Source: Megaustenia siamemsis
Taxonomy: Eukaryota > Mollusca > Gastropoda > Stylommatophora > Ariophantidae
DNA length: 64,000 nucleotides
Assembly (NCBI GenBank): GCA_032433765.1
Contig: JAVIAB010000051.1
Coordinates: forward strand, 52,871,328 to 52,935,327
Reading direction: 5' to 3'
A program made the translations under genes and the position numbers. This document shows, one piece after another, positions 39,763 through 50,734 of the stretch (position 1 is its first letter; every line of letters begins with the position of its first letter). The notes below the pieces were generated by a model that saw only the letters and a list, made by a program, of their open reading frames with translations, had not been told where the DNA came from and ran no database searches.

Positions 39763-41310
39763 GAATGTGTAGCAGAAAAGAAGGAGGATAAGTTAACAGC
39801 TCAGATCCTCAAGGCAATTGATAGCCATAATCTAATACATCTCCAAAAAATGTTCAACATCATTTGGAAAACAGAGAAGACGCCACATAAATGGAAAAAA
39901 GGAATCATTGTTAAGATCCCAAAAAAGGGAAATCTTAGAGATTGTAACAACTGGAGAGCCGTGACACTTTTGTCAGTTACCTCAAAGTTATTCTGCAAAA
40001 TCATCCTAAATAGAATAAAGGATTCAATAGATACAATAATGTTTGAAGAACAGGCTGGGTTTAGAAAAGGGAGAAGCTGCCTTAACCACATTTTCACTCT
40101 ACGACTTATATTAGAGGAACACATTGGAAAGCAAAAACCTTTTGTACTTAACTTCATCAACTTCAAAAAAGCATTTGATAGTATTCATAGAGATTCTTTG
40201 TGGAAAATTCTGAAGCAATATGGCTTACCATCAAAAATCATAAATATTATCAAAGACATGTATGATGGTTACACATGTGCAGTTCGAACAGAGGAAGGAC
40301 TGAGCGAATGTTTCCCAATAGAAACGTGTTAAACAAGGATGTATTTTATCGCCCTTGTTATTTGGAATTGTTCTGGACTTCATAATGAAGAAATGCGGCA
40401 CTGGTAATAAAGGCATCGAATGGATACAAGGAGACCATTTGGAGGACATTGACTTTGCTGATGACATAGTTCTCATCAGCAGTCAGATAAAAACGATGCA
40501 GGAAAACACAAATGAACTATCATCAATAGCCAGCAAAATTGGGCTTGAGATCAATAATGAAAAGACTAAAGTCATGAAAAGTTTAATTCCAACAAGTGAC
40601 AAAATATACACGGAAAAAAAAACCAGTAGAAGAGATCGATCACTTTATCTATCTTGGAAGTCACATTGATCGAGAAGGGGATACAAGTAAAGAAATTAGA
40701 ATCAGAATGGCTAAAGCAGCAATGTCTTTCAGAAGCCTTGAAAAGTTGTGGAAATCAAAACTAATCAGCACAAACACAAAACTTAGACTATTCAAATCAA
40801 ATGTACTATCAACCCTTACATATGCGTGTGAAAGCTGGAAAACAACTAGAGATATAGAAACAAAGTTGAACGCATTGGAAAATAAATGTATAAGGAAAAT
40901 ATTTGGTATAGCGTGGAACAAATTCAAAACAAACGAAGAAATTAGAGAAATCGCCAAACAACCACTAATATCTTCAGTAATAAAGAAAAGACGATGGTCA
41001 TATGTTGGACATGTGACGAGAAGAGATAATAACCGAATAGCAAAGCAAGCCCTCATATGGGAAACAACAGGTAAGAGAAAAAGAGGAAAACCTAGGGAGA
41101 CACTGAGAAGAACATTGATGCGAGAGACAAGAGCAGCAGGATTCGGCTCCCTCAATGAGATAGAGCTGCTTGCACAGAACAGAGACAAATGGCAAGATTT
41201 TATAAAATATCTTTAAAAGAATTGAAAACTGCTAGAACAAAATTTCAGATATGAGAAGGTGTAATTTTGTCTACGCCCTATGGGCCGGCTACGGCTCGAA
41301 AGGTCAATAG
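39763..41310 (+). pseudogene. LINE family C ORF2, 5'-truncated (RT domain to C-terminus), flanked by long direct repeats
   Basis: Three consecutive + frames form one ORF2. Frame 1 (39763-40332): KWKKGIIVKIPKKGN, NNWRAVTLLSVTSKLF, EEQAGFRKGRSCLNHI, and motif A as FINFKKAFDS, where the usual catalytic Asp (FIDF) is Asn. Frame 2 (40334-40615): VKQGCILSPLLFGIVLD and motif C FADDIVLI, followed by INNEKTKVM. Frame 3 (40596-41216): DHFIYLGSHIDREGD, TYACESWKTTRDIETKLNAL, RRWSYVGHVTRRDNN, GKRKRGKPRETLRRTLMRET, AQNRDKWQDFIKYL, stop. Frameshifts lie near 40330 and in the A-run near 40612-40620. Endonuclease is missing. The 3' tail reads tatgggccggctacggctcg. The ~48-bp segment at 39709-39757 recurs at 41309-41357 with small differences, probably a long target-site duplication. 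The family resembles RTE-like LINEs, but the clade is not certain. Confidence 0.92.
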
Positions 41311-41357
41311 AAAAGAAGATTTCTGTAGAAACAGATATTTCTCGCAGATAAGAAGAA

Positions 41358-41423
41358 TAAAGAGTACTTCATGTGCCGCATCCTTTAGATTGGGTCAATT
41401 TTCTTGTTGACACTCGACATTGT
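41358..41423. other. Short spacer
   Basis: Unassigned sequence between the LINE's right flank and the 23-bp array. Confidence 0.5.
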
Positions 41424-41880
41424 TTAGGTAAAGTTAGTATCATTGTTTAGGTAAAGTTAGTATCATTGTTTAGGTAAGATTAGTATCATTGTTTAGGTAA
41501 AGTTAGTATCATTGTTTATGTAAAGTTAGTATCATTGTTTAGGTAAGATTAGTATCATTGTTTATGTAAAGTTAGTATCGTTGTTTAGGTAAAGTTAGTA
41601 TCATTGTTTAGGTAAAGTTAGTATCATTGTTTATTTAAAGTTAGTATCATTGTTTATTTAAAGTTAGTATCATTGTTTAGGTAAAGTTAGTATCATTGTT
41701 TAGGTAAAATTAGTATCATTGTTTAGGTAAAATTAGTATCATTGCTTAGGTAAAGTTAGTGTCATTGTTTAGGTAAGATTAGTATCATTGTTTAGGTAAA
41801 GTTAGTGTCATTGTTTAGGTAAAATTAGTATCATTGTTTAGGTAAAGTCAGTATCATTGTTTAGGTAAAGTTATTATCGT
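41424..41880. repeat. 23-bp minisatellite (about 20 copies)
   Basis: The unit agtatcattgtttaggtaaa plus gtt; variants aagatt, aaaatt and tttatttaa. Spacing is strict at 23 bp. Confidence 0.95.
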
Positions 41881-41989
41881 GCCAGTGCTGTCTTTATCAC
41901 GGTAGTTTGTCACTGCTAGTTACTTGCCAGTTGTTTTTATCATTTTATTACAAGCATTAGCTGATAAATACAATTAAGACAAGACAAAT

Positions 41990-42215
41990 GAAATTTTTGG
42001 GGCATGTTAAAAGACACAACAGCCTACTAAAAGTAATATTGGAAAGAAAAATACAAGGTAAAAGAGGCAGAGGAAGACCAGGACTAACATGGACGAGTAA
42101 CATCAAAAGATGGTCAAGTCAATCTATGACAGCCTACCATCAAAGCAAGAAACAGAGTTGAATGGCGATCCGTGGTAGCCAACCTTCGTTGCGGAGAAGG
42201 CACACGATGATGATA
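41990..42215 (+). pseudogene. LINE family B ORF2 C-terminus
   Basis: Reads MKFFGHVKRHNSLLKVILER, then KIQGKRGRGRPGLTWTSNIK and RWSSQSMT, then after a frame change the gtggtagccaaccttcgttg end and a gatgatgata tail. It is homologous, on the opposite strand, to 49706-50089. Confidence 0.85.
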
Positions 42216-42339
42216 AGCTGATAAAATACCGTTCATGCATAAATATTGACATTAGTGAAAAAATGTTACGTTTTGTTTTGGAGGTTACAATTGGTTTGAA
42301 TACAGGCTGGATTACTAGACATTGAAGCCTATATATTAC

Positions 42340-42450
42340 TAATATAAAGGCTTCAATGTCTACGGAGGTCAAACCTACTACAACCGTACAACATCTATAG
42401 ACCGTGCTATGTGTCTGATAATTAAGTAGGCTATTTCATCAATCTTTTCT
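42340..42450 (-). repeat. Copy of the dispersed repeat at 29586-29830
   Basis: aatgtctacggaggtcaaac and aagtaggctatttcatcaat correspond to aatgtctgtggaggtctaac and taggtaggtcattccagcaa. The minus translation TVVVGLTSVDIEA is related to that copy. Confidence 0.5.
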
Positions 42451-43289
42451 CTGGTTGCCATGACAACATTGGTTCAATTAATAAGAAGGTGTGTTTATCT
42501 TTATCGTTACATGTATAGAATCTTAGAAACAAAAATGAAGCCACAAATAAAAAAAAATAAAATAACTACCCCTCCTTAAATCACCGCTCTGCGTCTCGAT
42601 ATTTTATTTTTAATTAACAAAGCTGTAAGAGATATTAATTAACAAAGCTGTAAGATGTATTAATTAACAAAGCTGTAAGAGATATTAATTAACAGCAAAA
42701 CTGTGTGTGTTTTTTTTCAGAATTTTACAAAGCAAATAGCTAAGATGTTATGTAATTATAATTACCATAATTTATGGGAAAAAAATTGAAGGGATTATTT
42801 TACGAGATGTCAATTGCTGTCGCCGTTATGTCGCAAATTATCTGTTAAAGTTCGGAAGCAAACAGTGAGAGATGGTTTCAGGTGATGTTTTTTTATTGAA
42901 TGTTCCCTTCCACGACGAAATGACGCTGAGAGAAGAATTATTTTGCAACAAAGTAGACCTACTCCAAAAATGCTCACTTCTTCAAAAGGAGAAAGGGTAG
43001 AAGGAGAACAATTTCGCGTTTGAGTCACGTCAGAATTTTTTTGAGAAACTCAGAGTCAAGAGCGTCTCTCCGCGCTAACTATCAATTTAAAAGGGGATCT
43101 ATAGAGAACTTCAAAGTTAGTCCACGTGACAAGATAATGTTATTGACAGATCTACAAAGAAAACAAGATCGACGACTAAATTTACAAGGAATAGCCTAAT
43201 GTAAGCATACGAGTAACCTAATGTAAGTATATGAGTAACCTAATGTAAGTATATGAGTATTTGACGCGTTGCACTTGTTTCAGATTTGT
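42451..43289. other. Unassigned, with two tiny tandem repeats
   Basis: A 25-bp unit (ttaacaaagctgtaagagat plus attaa) is repeated ~3 times at 42612-42694, and a 22-bp unit (aatgtaagtatatgagtaac plus ct) 3 times at 43196-43258. No gene seen between; the minus frame 42810-43028 has no motif. Confidence 0.6.
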
Positions 43290-43860
43290 TCTGTTTATTC
43301 GTGATATAGTGATTCGATAAGTTGTATTAGGTGTATTGGAAAGCTCATATCTTTCATGATGTTCCACAGTTTCTGATGTTCGCAGTCAATGGCTTTGCTG
43401 TAATCTATGAAGCATGTATGCAGTTCTATATTGTGTTCCCTAAACTTCTCAATGATGTTTCTCATGTTAAAGATGTTGTCCCGGGTTCCTCTACTATGTC
43501 TGAAACCAGCTTGAACTAGATGAAGTTCTTGTTCTAACTTTCTTCCTATCCTATTCATGATGATCCACAAGAGTATTTTGCTGGCATGGCTAATTAGAGC
43601 ATTAGTTCTATAGTTCAAACACATCTTCAGGTTTCCTGTCTTTGGAATAGAGACGTACGCTGATCTTTTCCAGACTTTTGGCCAGTCTGCATTTTTTCAC
43701 ATACAGAGCGTTGTAACTAGGAACACTGGCCTCCCCTCCAGCTTAGATGAATTCAGCTGGAATATCGTCACTTCCTGGTGGCTTACCCCTTTTCATATTT
43801 CTTTTATTGTGGAAATAGCTTCATGTACCATAGGCTTTTGTTCTTTTTCTTCACTTTATA
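43290..43860 (-). pseudogene. LINE ORF2 fragment, start of the reverse transcriptase domain
   Basis: From high to low coordinates on the minus strand: GKPPGSDDIPAEF-like coding (43770-43790 region), SYNALCVKKCRL-like coding, then frame 43295-43624 with NYRTNALISHASKILLWIIM, VQAGFRHSRGTRDNIFNMRN and motif A CFIDYSKAIDCEHQKLWNIM. The catalytic Asp of motif A is kept, but the following 'AFD' is 'AID'. The element is cut after LIESLYHE. The RGTRDNIFNMR form matches the RT of the LINE group whose C-terminus is family A, but linkage is inference. Confidence 0.85.
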
Positions 43861-43861
43861 T

Positions 43862-44045
43862 TAATATAGTTTAGTGTTTATATTAATATATATCAGTGTT
43901 TATATTATTATATTTCAGTGTTTATATTAATATATTTCAGTGTTTATATTAATATATTTCAGTGTTTATAGTAATATATGTCAGTGTTTATATTAATATA
44001 TTTCAGTGTTTATATTAATATATTCCGGTGTTTCTTGTAATATAT
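43862..44045. repeat. 22-bp minisatellite (about 8 copies)
   Basis: The unit ttcagtgtttatattaatat plus at starts directly at the 5' edge of the LINE RT fragment. Confidence 0.93.
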
Positions 44046-44529
44046 TTATTTGAGTGTTTTGAAGTATCATCCTACATATTTTATGATGTAGGTTTAGTAT
44101 CAGGCCGAGCCATTCTTGTTTCCCCAAGGAAATCTCTCTTATGCCAATTTGTAGAGGCTGGGTGAATAAACACTAAAGACATGTTTAAAGGGAATAAAAT
44201 TGTTTACAAATGAGAACTGAAACAGAACCATCTGATGAGAAGACAGAAAGCTACAGTAATGCGTGTCTATAGTGGCTTCATGTGCTATTTTAGTGTGCTC
44301 TAACACACAAGATTCAGTCTGCGCAGTAGTTAGGGTGGGGTGGGGGGAGGTGTGTATGTTGATATAGATGTGTCGCAGTACTTCCAGGATTAACTAGATA
44401 CAACCTAACCTGCAGAACCTGCGGACAAAAACTACTGCAACAGCCACAACCCCGTCCTGGGCTAAAGCCACTCTAAAGAGCTTACAGCTCGCCTTGAACT
44501 CGTGGCGTCAGACTAATACAATCAAACAA
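44046..44529. other. Unassigned spacer
   Basis: Nothing recognised; a G-rich patch lies at 44335-44351. Confidence 0.5.
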
Positions 44530-44854
44530 GACTAATTAACTTCACGCTAACAACGATCACTATTATAGGTACATTCGATACATTATTGCAGAATTAACTT
44601 CACATTAACAACAGTCACCATTACTGGTACATTAGATACATTATTGCAGAATTAACTTCACATTAACAACAGTCACCATTACTGGTACATTAGATACATT
44701 ATTGCAGAATTAACTTCACATTAACAACAGTCACCATTACTCGTACATTAGGTACATTATTGCAGAATTAATTTCACATTAACAACAGTCACCATTACTG
44801 GTACATTAAATACATTATTGCAGAATTAACTTCACATTAACAACAGTCACCATT
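44530..44854. repeat. 58-bp minisatellite, left arm (5.5 copies)
   Basis: The unit agaattaacttcacattaac to cattagatacattattgc (58 bp). It continues at 45108-45240 beyond an inserted element. Confidence 0.94.
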
Positions 44855-45107
44855 CTATCTATCTATTATCCTTTCGAGCCGAAGACGGCACATAGGTCAG
44901 AACCACAATCTCAAAAACAGAAACCTTGCGTGCCAAAATAGCATATATTGCAGAGATCACTGCTTCTATGGCGCTGTTTCCATAACAATACTTTTTACAA
45001 TAACAGCTTGTCAAGCCATCGATCAAACTCCTTAGTCGCCTCTTACGACATGCTTGGAAGGTCACAGTGTCACTATTCTTTACTCATAATGAGGCCCTGG
45101 TAACACG
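44855..45107 (-). mobile_element. 253-bp element with (TAGA)n tail and 11-bp duplication, 3' end like LINE family C
   Basis: cagtcaccatt flanks the block at 44844-44854 and 45108-45118, and the block splits the 58-bp array. On the minus strand it ends 'gccgtcttcggctcgaaagg' followed by ataatagatagatag. The LINE family C end reads 'gccggctacggctcgaaagg'. The body contains catgtcgtaagaggcgacta and a 68-codon frame (44859-45065) of unknown meaning. It may be a SINE mobilised by family C or a severely truncated LINE. Confidence 0.7.
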
Positions 45108-45240
45108 CAGTCACCATTACTGGTCCATTAAATACATTTTTGCAGAATCAACTTCACATTAACAACGATCATTATTACTAGTACATAAGATACATGATTG
45201 CAGAATTAACTTCACATTAACAAATGTTATCATTACTACA
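45108..45240. repeat. 58-bp minisatellite, right arm
   Basis: Two and a fraction units of the 44530 array, with more substitutions. Confidence 0.85.
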
Positions 45241-45364
45241 AATACATACACCCTCTGTATTCAAAATAACTTCAGTTTGTAAGAGCAACTTAGGTCAATC
45301 AAAGGCAGAACGCCACAACACGAGAAATATTTCTGCAGCAAGTTTTTCTCAGTAGAACAAAGGA

Positions 45365-45790
45365 CATTGTTATGTTTTTGTTGCGTAAATCTTGCTCTTT
45401 TATATGGAAATGAAACATGGACAATTAAGGAATCCGAAGGAAACAAAATTGGCGCAAAATAAATATGTATTTCGACCAAATATATTGAGAGAGAAAAATG
45501 GAACATCTAATAATCTAATGAAGACGTCTTGAATAAAGTATGTGCATAAAGAACTTTAGATGCTCATTAGAGAAATGAGTCTACATTCGTTTTAGTCATA
45601 AAATAGGAAAAATAAAACTCTAAAATGTCATGACTTGAAAAACAGAGAAATGGAGATCGAAAGGAGAACAGCAACAGAAAGTACAAGAGTTTAACAAGAA
45701 AAAATGAAATCAGCGGAAGAACTAATAAATACCAGGGTTAAGAAAAACACGATCGTTTTACAAATAGATATGGCACTGGATGATGTTGTC
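45365..45790 (+). pseudogene. Heavily decayed LINE ORF2 C-terminal half
   Basis: LALLYGNETWTIKESEGNKI matches the 'lLYGcETWtl' segment. Later frames give REMSLHSF, NREMEIERRTATEST and KMKSAEELIN in the order of a LINE tail. Many stops. Confidence 0.5.
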
Positions 45791-45938
45791 ATCACTTGTG
45801 TTTTTTTTTTCCACAAAATGAATGCACGAACAACAACAGCTGGTTCTTTGAACACAATCACTTGATGTAGCAAGATTGGTTCATAGCGCTGTCATGAATA
45901 CATTTGATCATTTGGAGTACTTCTGATATATGTATTCG

Positions 45939-46300
45939 GTGTGTGCGCGCGTGTGTGTGTTTGCTGTGTGTATGTATGTGTGGATTTGTGTATGTATGTG
46001 TGGATTTGTGTATGTGTGCGCATGACTATGTATTATGTATGTATGTATGTGTGTATATATGAATGTGTGTTTGTGTATATGCATATATGTACATGTGTGT
46101 ATGTGCGTATGTATGTATGTATGTATGTATTAAATGTATGTACGTATGCGTTAACATGTATGTTTGTAATTATACGTGTGCGTATGTATGTGTGTATTCA
46201 ATGTATGTACGTATGCGTTAACATGTATGCTCGTAATTATACGTTTATGTCTGTGTATGTTTTAGGCATACATGCATATATATATATGTGTGTATGTCTG
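45939..46300. repeat. TG/TGTA-rich cryptic simple repeat
   Basis: Imperfect tgtg/tgta/tatg repeats with a ~75-bp duplication (tgtatgtacgtatgcgttaa at 46135 and 46202). Confidence 0.9.
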
Positions 46301-46409
46301 TATGTAAGTAGACACTTCACTTTTCATAAGACGGTAAGAACACCAAGGTTTTTAATACATCTTCTAATCAAAAGATTACTTTAATAAATTTGTTAGTGTT
46401 GATCAGAGA

Positions 46410-46650
46410 ACCCGCTATAGCTCAGTGGTTAGTGAACTGGAGCCGCTATAGCTCAGTGGTTAGTGAACTGGAGCCGCTATAGCTTAGTGGTTAGTGAACT
46501 GGACTAAGGGACACAAGGCCCGGTTCGATCCTAATCGTCGACTCGTAACTTCTCCTAGCCTTATATCCAAGAAGGTACCTGAATTCTCTGGGAAAGCAGA
46601 TGGACTACATCATCCATAAAATGTGGCGTTGGTCACACGAATACTATAAC
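46410..46650 (+). mobile_element. SINE family 1 variant with triplicated A-box segment
   Basis: The 31-bp head agccgctatagctcagtggt plus tagtgaactgg occurs three times in tandem (46410-46440, 46441-46471, 46472-46502). Then follow the B-box cggttcgatcctaatc, 'gaaggtacctgaattctctg' and 'ggtcacacgaatactataac', a diverged form of the family 1 body and tail. Its tail runs without a break into the 32-bp array. Confidence 0.85.
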
Positions 46651-47240
46651 CATTTCCCCCATACGAGTACTGTATATAAAACCATTTCCCCCATACGAGT
46701 ACTGTATATAAAACCATTTCCCCCATACGAGTACTGTATATAAAACCATTTCCCCCATACGAGTACTGTATATAAAACCATTTCCCCCATACGAGTACTG
46801 TATATAAAACCGTTTCCCCCATACGAGTACTGTATATAAAACCATTTCCCCCATACAAGTGCTGTATATAAAACCATTTCCCCCATACGAGTACTGTATA
46901 TAAAAACATTTCCCCCATACGAGTACTGTATATAAAAACATTTCCCCCATACGAGTACTGTATATAAAAACATTTCCCCCATACAAGTGCTGTATATAAA
47001 ACCATTTCCCCCATACGAGTACTGTATATAAAACCATTTCCCCCATACGAGTACTGTATATAAAACCATTTCCCCCATACGAGTACTGTATATAAAAACA
47101 TTTCCCCCATACGAGTACTGTATATAAAAACATTTCCCCCATACAAGTACTGTATATAAAACCATTTCCCCCATACGAGTACTGTATATAAAAACATTTC
47201 CCCCATACAAGTGCTGTATATAAAACCATTTCCCTAATTC
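46651..47240. repeat. 32-bp minisatellite (about 18 copies), apparently derived from the SINE tail
   Basis: The unit atacgagtactgtatataaa plus accatttccccc is highly uniform. 'accatttcccccatacgagt' resembles the SINE family 1 tail 'accatattccctatacgcca', and the array starts where that tail should be. 32 is not a multiple of 3 and the minus strand has no stops, so all three minus frames are open (32-residue period). Decayed units extend to about 47350. Confidence 0.94.
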
Positions 47241-47394
47241 GATTACTAAAACCACTTCCCCCATACAAGTACTATAAATATAACAATTTATCCAATACGA
47301 ATACTATTTTTTTTTTAAAAAGCTAGTTTCCCCCATATGAATACTATAAATAAAAACTGCAGGAACCAGATATTATGTTCAGCCTATGAACGAC

Positions 47395-48755
47395 TTAACT
47401 AAAAACGTGTTTCAGTGAATGAACTATATCGACTAAAAACCTATTTCAACCTATGAACAATATCAACTACAAACCTATTTCAACCTATGAACAATACAAA
47501 CTTAAAACCTATTTCAGCCTATTAACAATACAAACTTAAAACCTATTTCAGGCTATTAACAATATCAACTAAATCCTATTTCAGTGTATGAACGATATCA
47601 ACTAAACACATACATCTACCTATGAACAATATCAACAAAAAACATATTTCAACCTATGAACAATATCAACTAAAAAACCTATTTCAACCTATGAACAATA
47701 CAAACTTAAACCCTATTTCAGGCTATTAACAATATCAACTAAAAACCTATTTCAGTGTATGAACAATATCAACTAAAAAACCTATTTCAACCTATGAACA
47801 ATATCAACTAAAAACAGATTTCAACCTTTGAACAATATCAACTAAAAACAGATTTCTACCTATGAACAATATCAACTAAAAACAGATTTCAACCTATGAA
47901 CGATATCAACTAAAAACCTATTTCTACCTATGAAGAATATCAACTAAAAACAGATTTCAACCTATGAACGATATCAACTAAAAACCTATTTCTACCTATG
48001 AAGAATATCAACTAAAAACAGATTTCTACCTATGAACAATATCAACTAATAACCTATTACAACCTATGAACAATATCAACTAAAAACAGATTTCAACCTA
48101 TGAACAATATCAACTAAAAACAGATTTCTACCTAAGAACAATATCAACTAAAAACTATTTCAACCTATGAACAATACCAACTTAAAACCTATTTATACCT
48201 ATGAACAATATAAACTAAAAAACCTATTTCAACCTATGAACAATACCAACTTAAAACCTATTTCAGCCTATTAACAATATCAATTAAAAACGTATTTCAG
48301 TGTATGAACAATATCAACTAAAAACCTATTTCGCCCTATGAACAATATCAACTAAAAACCTATTTCGCCCTATGAACAATATCAACTACAAACCTATTTC
48401 TACCTATGAACAATATCAACTAAAAATCTATCCTATTTCAACCTATAAACAATATCAACTACAAACCTATTTCAACCTATGAACAATATCAACTACAAAC
48501 CTATTTCAATCTATGAACAATATCAACTAAAAACAGATTTCAACCTATGAACAATATCAACTAAAAACCTATTTCAACCTATGAACAATATCAACTAAAA
48601 ACCTATTTCGCCCTATGAACAATATTAACTACAAACCTATTTCTACCTATGAACAATATCAACTAAAAACCTATCCTATTTCAACCTATAAACAATATCA
48701 ACTACAAACCTATTTCAACCTATAAACAATATCAACTACAAACCTATTTCAACCT
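47395..48755. repeat. 34-bp minisatellite (about 40 copies)
   Basis: The unit aacctatttcaacctatgaa plus caatatcaactaaa; subtypes with 'aacagatttc', 'tctacc' and 'cgccc' recur in blocks. For example, the pair ending 'aaaaatctatcctatttcaa' recurs near 48420 and 48665. Confidence 0.95.
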
Positions 48756-49139
48756 TCTTTTTTTTTAATATCAGAATGAAACAATCATTTCTTGGCTGCC
48801 GTGTAATGTAGTTGGGGGTAGCTGGTTGGGACGACAAGGAATATAGGACAAAGAAAGGATGGGGTGGGGGTGGGAGTCAGACAAGATGCCAGACAATTTA
48901 AGTGAAAACTTTTATAGCATTTGAGCAACAGAAAAGGTGATGATTTTAGAGATATTAAAGTTCTTAGAACAGGATAATTAAATTGATGATGATGGTTGAT
49001 GAACAACAACAACGGTGACGATGATGATGATAATGAAACACTAGAACAAACACACATGAGAGAATTGTTCAACAAATAAAAAATCTATCGAAGTAATTTT
49101 TTTTTCATAGAATTTTGTTTAAACTAACGTAGTAATGGT
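48756..49139. other. Unassigned; possible very decayed LINE family A tail
   Basis: agatgccagacaatttaagt near 48883 resembles gataccagacagcttaagag of family A, but nothing firm. Confidence 0.3.
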
Positions 49140-49515
49140 TAACAAACAAATGAAAAGACGATTAGAGGCCACAGAGATGGGATTTCTCAGAAGGATGTTG
49201 AAAGTTCCCTGGACAGCTAAAAAGACCAATTAAGAAGTTCTCAAAGAGGCCAACACAAAAAGGCAGCTCCTAAAAATATATCAGAAAGATACAATCTACA
49301 TTTTTCTGGCACATCATGAGAAGAGGAAAGTTGGAATACTTGGTTACAACGTGCAAAATAAAATGAAAGAGCGGACAAAGAGAGAAAATACTGGATAGCT
49401 TGGTGTCATGACATGGAAAACAGTCAACTACATAACTGATACGATGCACTGTAGATAGAAGATTGTGGAAGGACATGATCGCCTATGCCAACCGGTATGG
49501 TATATGATGATGATG
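49140..49515 (+). pseudogene. LINE family A ORF2 C-terminus with (GAT)n tail
   Basis: RLEATEMGFLRRMLKVPWTA then KKTN, stop, EVLKEANTKRQLLKIYQ, then frame changes through the GKIK / GRQRE region (partly deleted: aaatgaaagagcggacaaag) to ttgtggaaggacatgatcgc and accggtatggtatatgatga. It is a close relative of 35275-35602. Confidence 0.8.
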
Positions 49516-49520
49516 ATGAT

Positions 49521-49635
49521 GCCAGTTAGTGACAAAAGCTTTGGTTCGATCCACATCAGGCTTCTGAATTCACACAGTCTTAAATGGGTACCTGGTGTTC
49601 ACCTAAATATGTGCCGATGGTTTTAAAAAAGTTAT
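49521..49635 (+). mobile_element. Decayed, internally deleted SINE family 1 copy
   Basis: ccagttagtgacaaaagctt, ggttcgatccacatcaggct and cttaaatgggtacc correspond to the head, B-box and following segment. The middle is deleted and 'atatgtgccgatggttttaa' corresponds to the tail. Confidence 0.6.
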
Positions 49636-49639
49636 AAAG

Positions 49640-49699
49640 CCAATCGCAAATCCGCATCAACAATGAAGAATTTGAAATTGTAACAAACTATGAATATCT
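49640..49699 (+). mobile_element. Small LINE ORF2 piece
   Basis: RINNEEFEIVTNYEYL is the segment just before the 'YLG' block of these LINEs. It is cut off where the minus-strand family B element begins. Confidence 0.6.
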
Positions 49700-50725
49700 C
49701 AGCTCTCCGCACTGAAGGTTGGCTACCATGGAGCGCCATTCTGATCTGCATCTTGCTTTGATAGTGCAGGTTCTCATAAGCTGACTTGTCCATCTTTTGA
49801 TGTTACTCGTCCATGTTAGTCTTGGTCTGCCTCTGCATCTTTTACCTTGTATTTTTCCTTTCAACATTACTTTTAGTAGGCTGCTGTGTTTTTTAATAAG
49901 CCTAAAAAATCTCACTTGTTTTGTTTGAATTGTGTTTAGTAGTTCTCTTTTCATTGTTAGTTGTTTTAAGAATTCGTGTGTTTCCTTTTCTTTCCATCCA
50001 ATTCTACCTATTATTCTAAAAATCCACATTTCAAAGGCTTCAATTTTCTGTTCTGTTTTCTTTGTCCAATGTCCATATTTCTGCACCATAGAGGAATATT
50101 GAGAAAATATAACATTTTTCTATTCTTAATTTCAGCCTGGTGTTATTTGTTTTGATGTTAGTATATTTTGAATGTCATTAAAATTACTTTTGCCATTTCT
50201 TTTTTTTTCTTTATTTCAGTTTTACGTTTCCAATCACTGGTTATAGTATGTCCAAGGTAGTTGTAGCTCTGAACTGTCTCCAGATCTATTCCTTCTACTG
50301 TGATATTCTCATGTAGGTTTTAATATTATCTTTGTTTATTATCACAGTTTTAGTCTTTTTGATATTAATATTTAATCCATATTTTTTTGCTTGTCATGTT
50401 TATTTCATTAAGTAGTTGTTGTAAACCTTTAGAATTTTATGCTGGTAATACAGCTTTATCATTTATTATGTTATTTATTGAGTATCTTTCCTTTAGTGTA
50501 TAGGCCTGGCATCTCTGTGATGTTTTATACAATTTGAGCAGTTTATAGATTGAGCAAGCTTGGTGATAGGATGCATCCCTGTCTTACTCCTCTTTTTATA
50601 TCAATAAGTGTAGAGTTCTCTGTTATATTTTATTTTTGCTCTTTGCTCCCAGTATAAATTACATAGTCGTATGTCCGTGTCATCTGCATGTATTTCTTTA
50701 GGTAGTCTATAAAAAACACCATTAT
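49700..50725 (-). pseudogene. LINE family B ORF2, RT palm to C-terminus
   Basis: Minus strand, high to low: LIDIKRGVRQGCILSP (RT motif B region) near 50570-50620, then EGIDLETVQSYNYLGHTITS and DWKRKTEIK near 50210-50290, then frame 49688-50089 with KKTEQKIEAFEMWIFRIIGR, KIQGKRCRGRPRLTWTSNIK and EWRSMVANLQCGE. The motif C (YADD) region is disrupted. At least four stops or frameshifts. It is the most complete family B copy here; its end matches 42000-42215 and 3117-3228. Confidence 0.85.
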
Positions 50726-50734
50726 GCAGAGAGA

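Noticed and set aside
40661..41188. 175-codon minus frame opposite the LINE C-terminus
   Set aside because: Antisense shadow; all recognised LINE motifs are on the + strand.
42810..43028. 72-codon minus frame as small gene
   Set aside because: No motif, no repeat, no regulatory context; length expected by chance.
46610..47268. Three minus frames of about 200 codons (MGEMFLYTVLVWGK...)
   Set aside because: Same peptide in all frames of a stop-free 32-bp array; not evidence for a gene.
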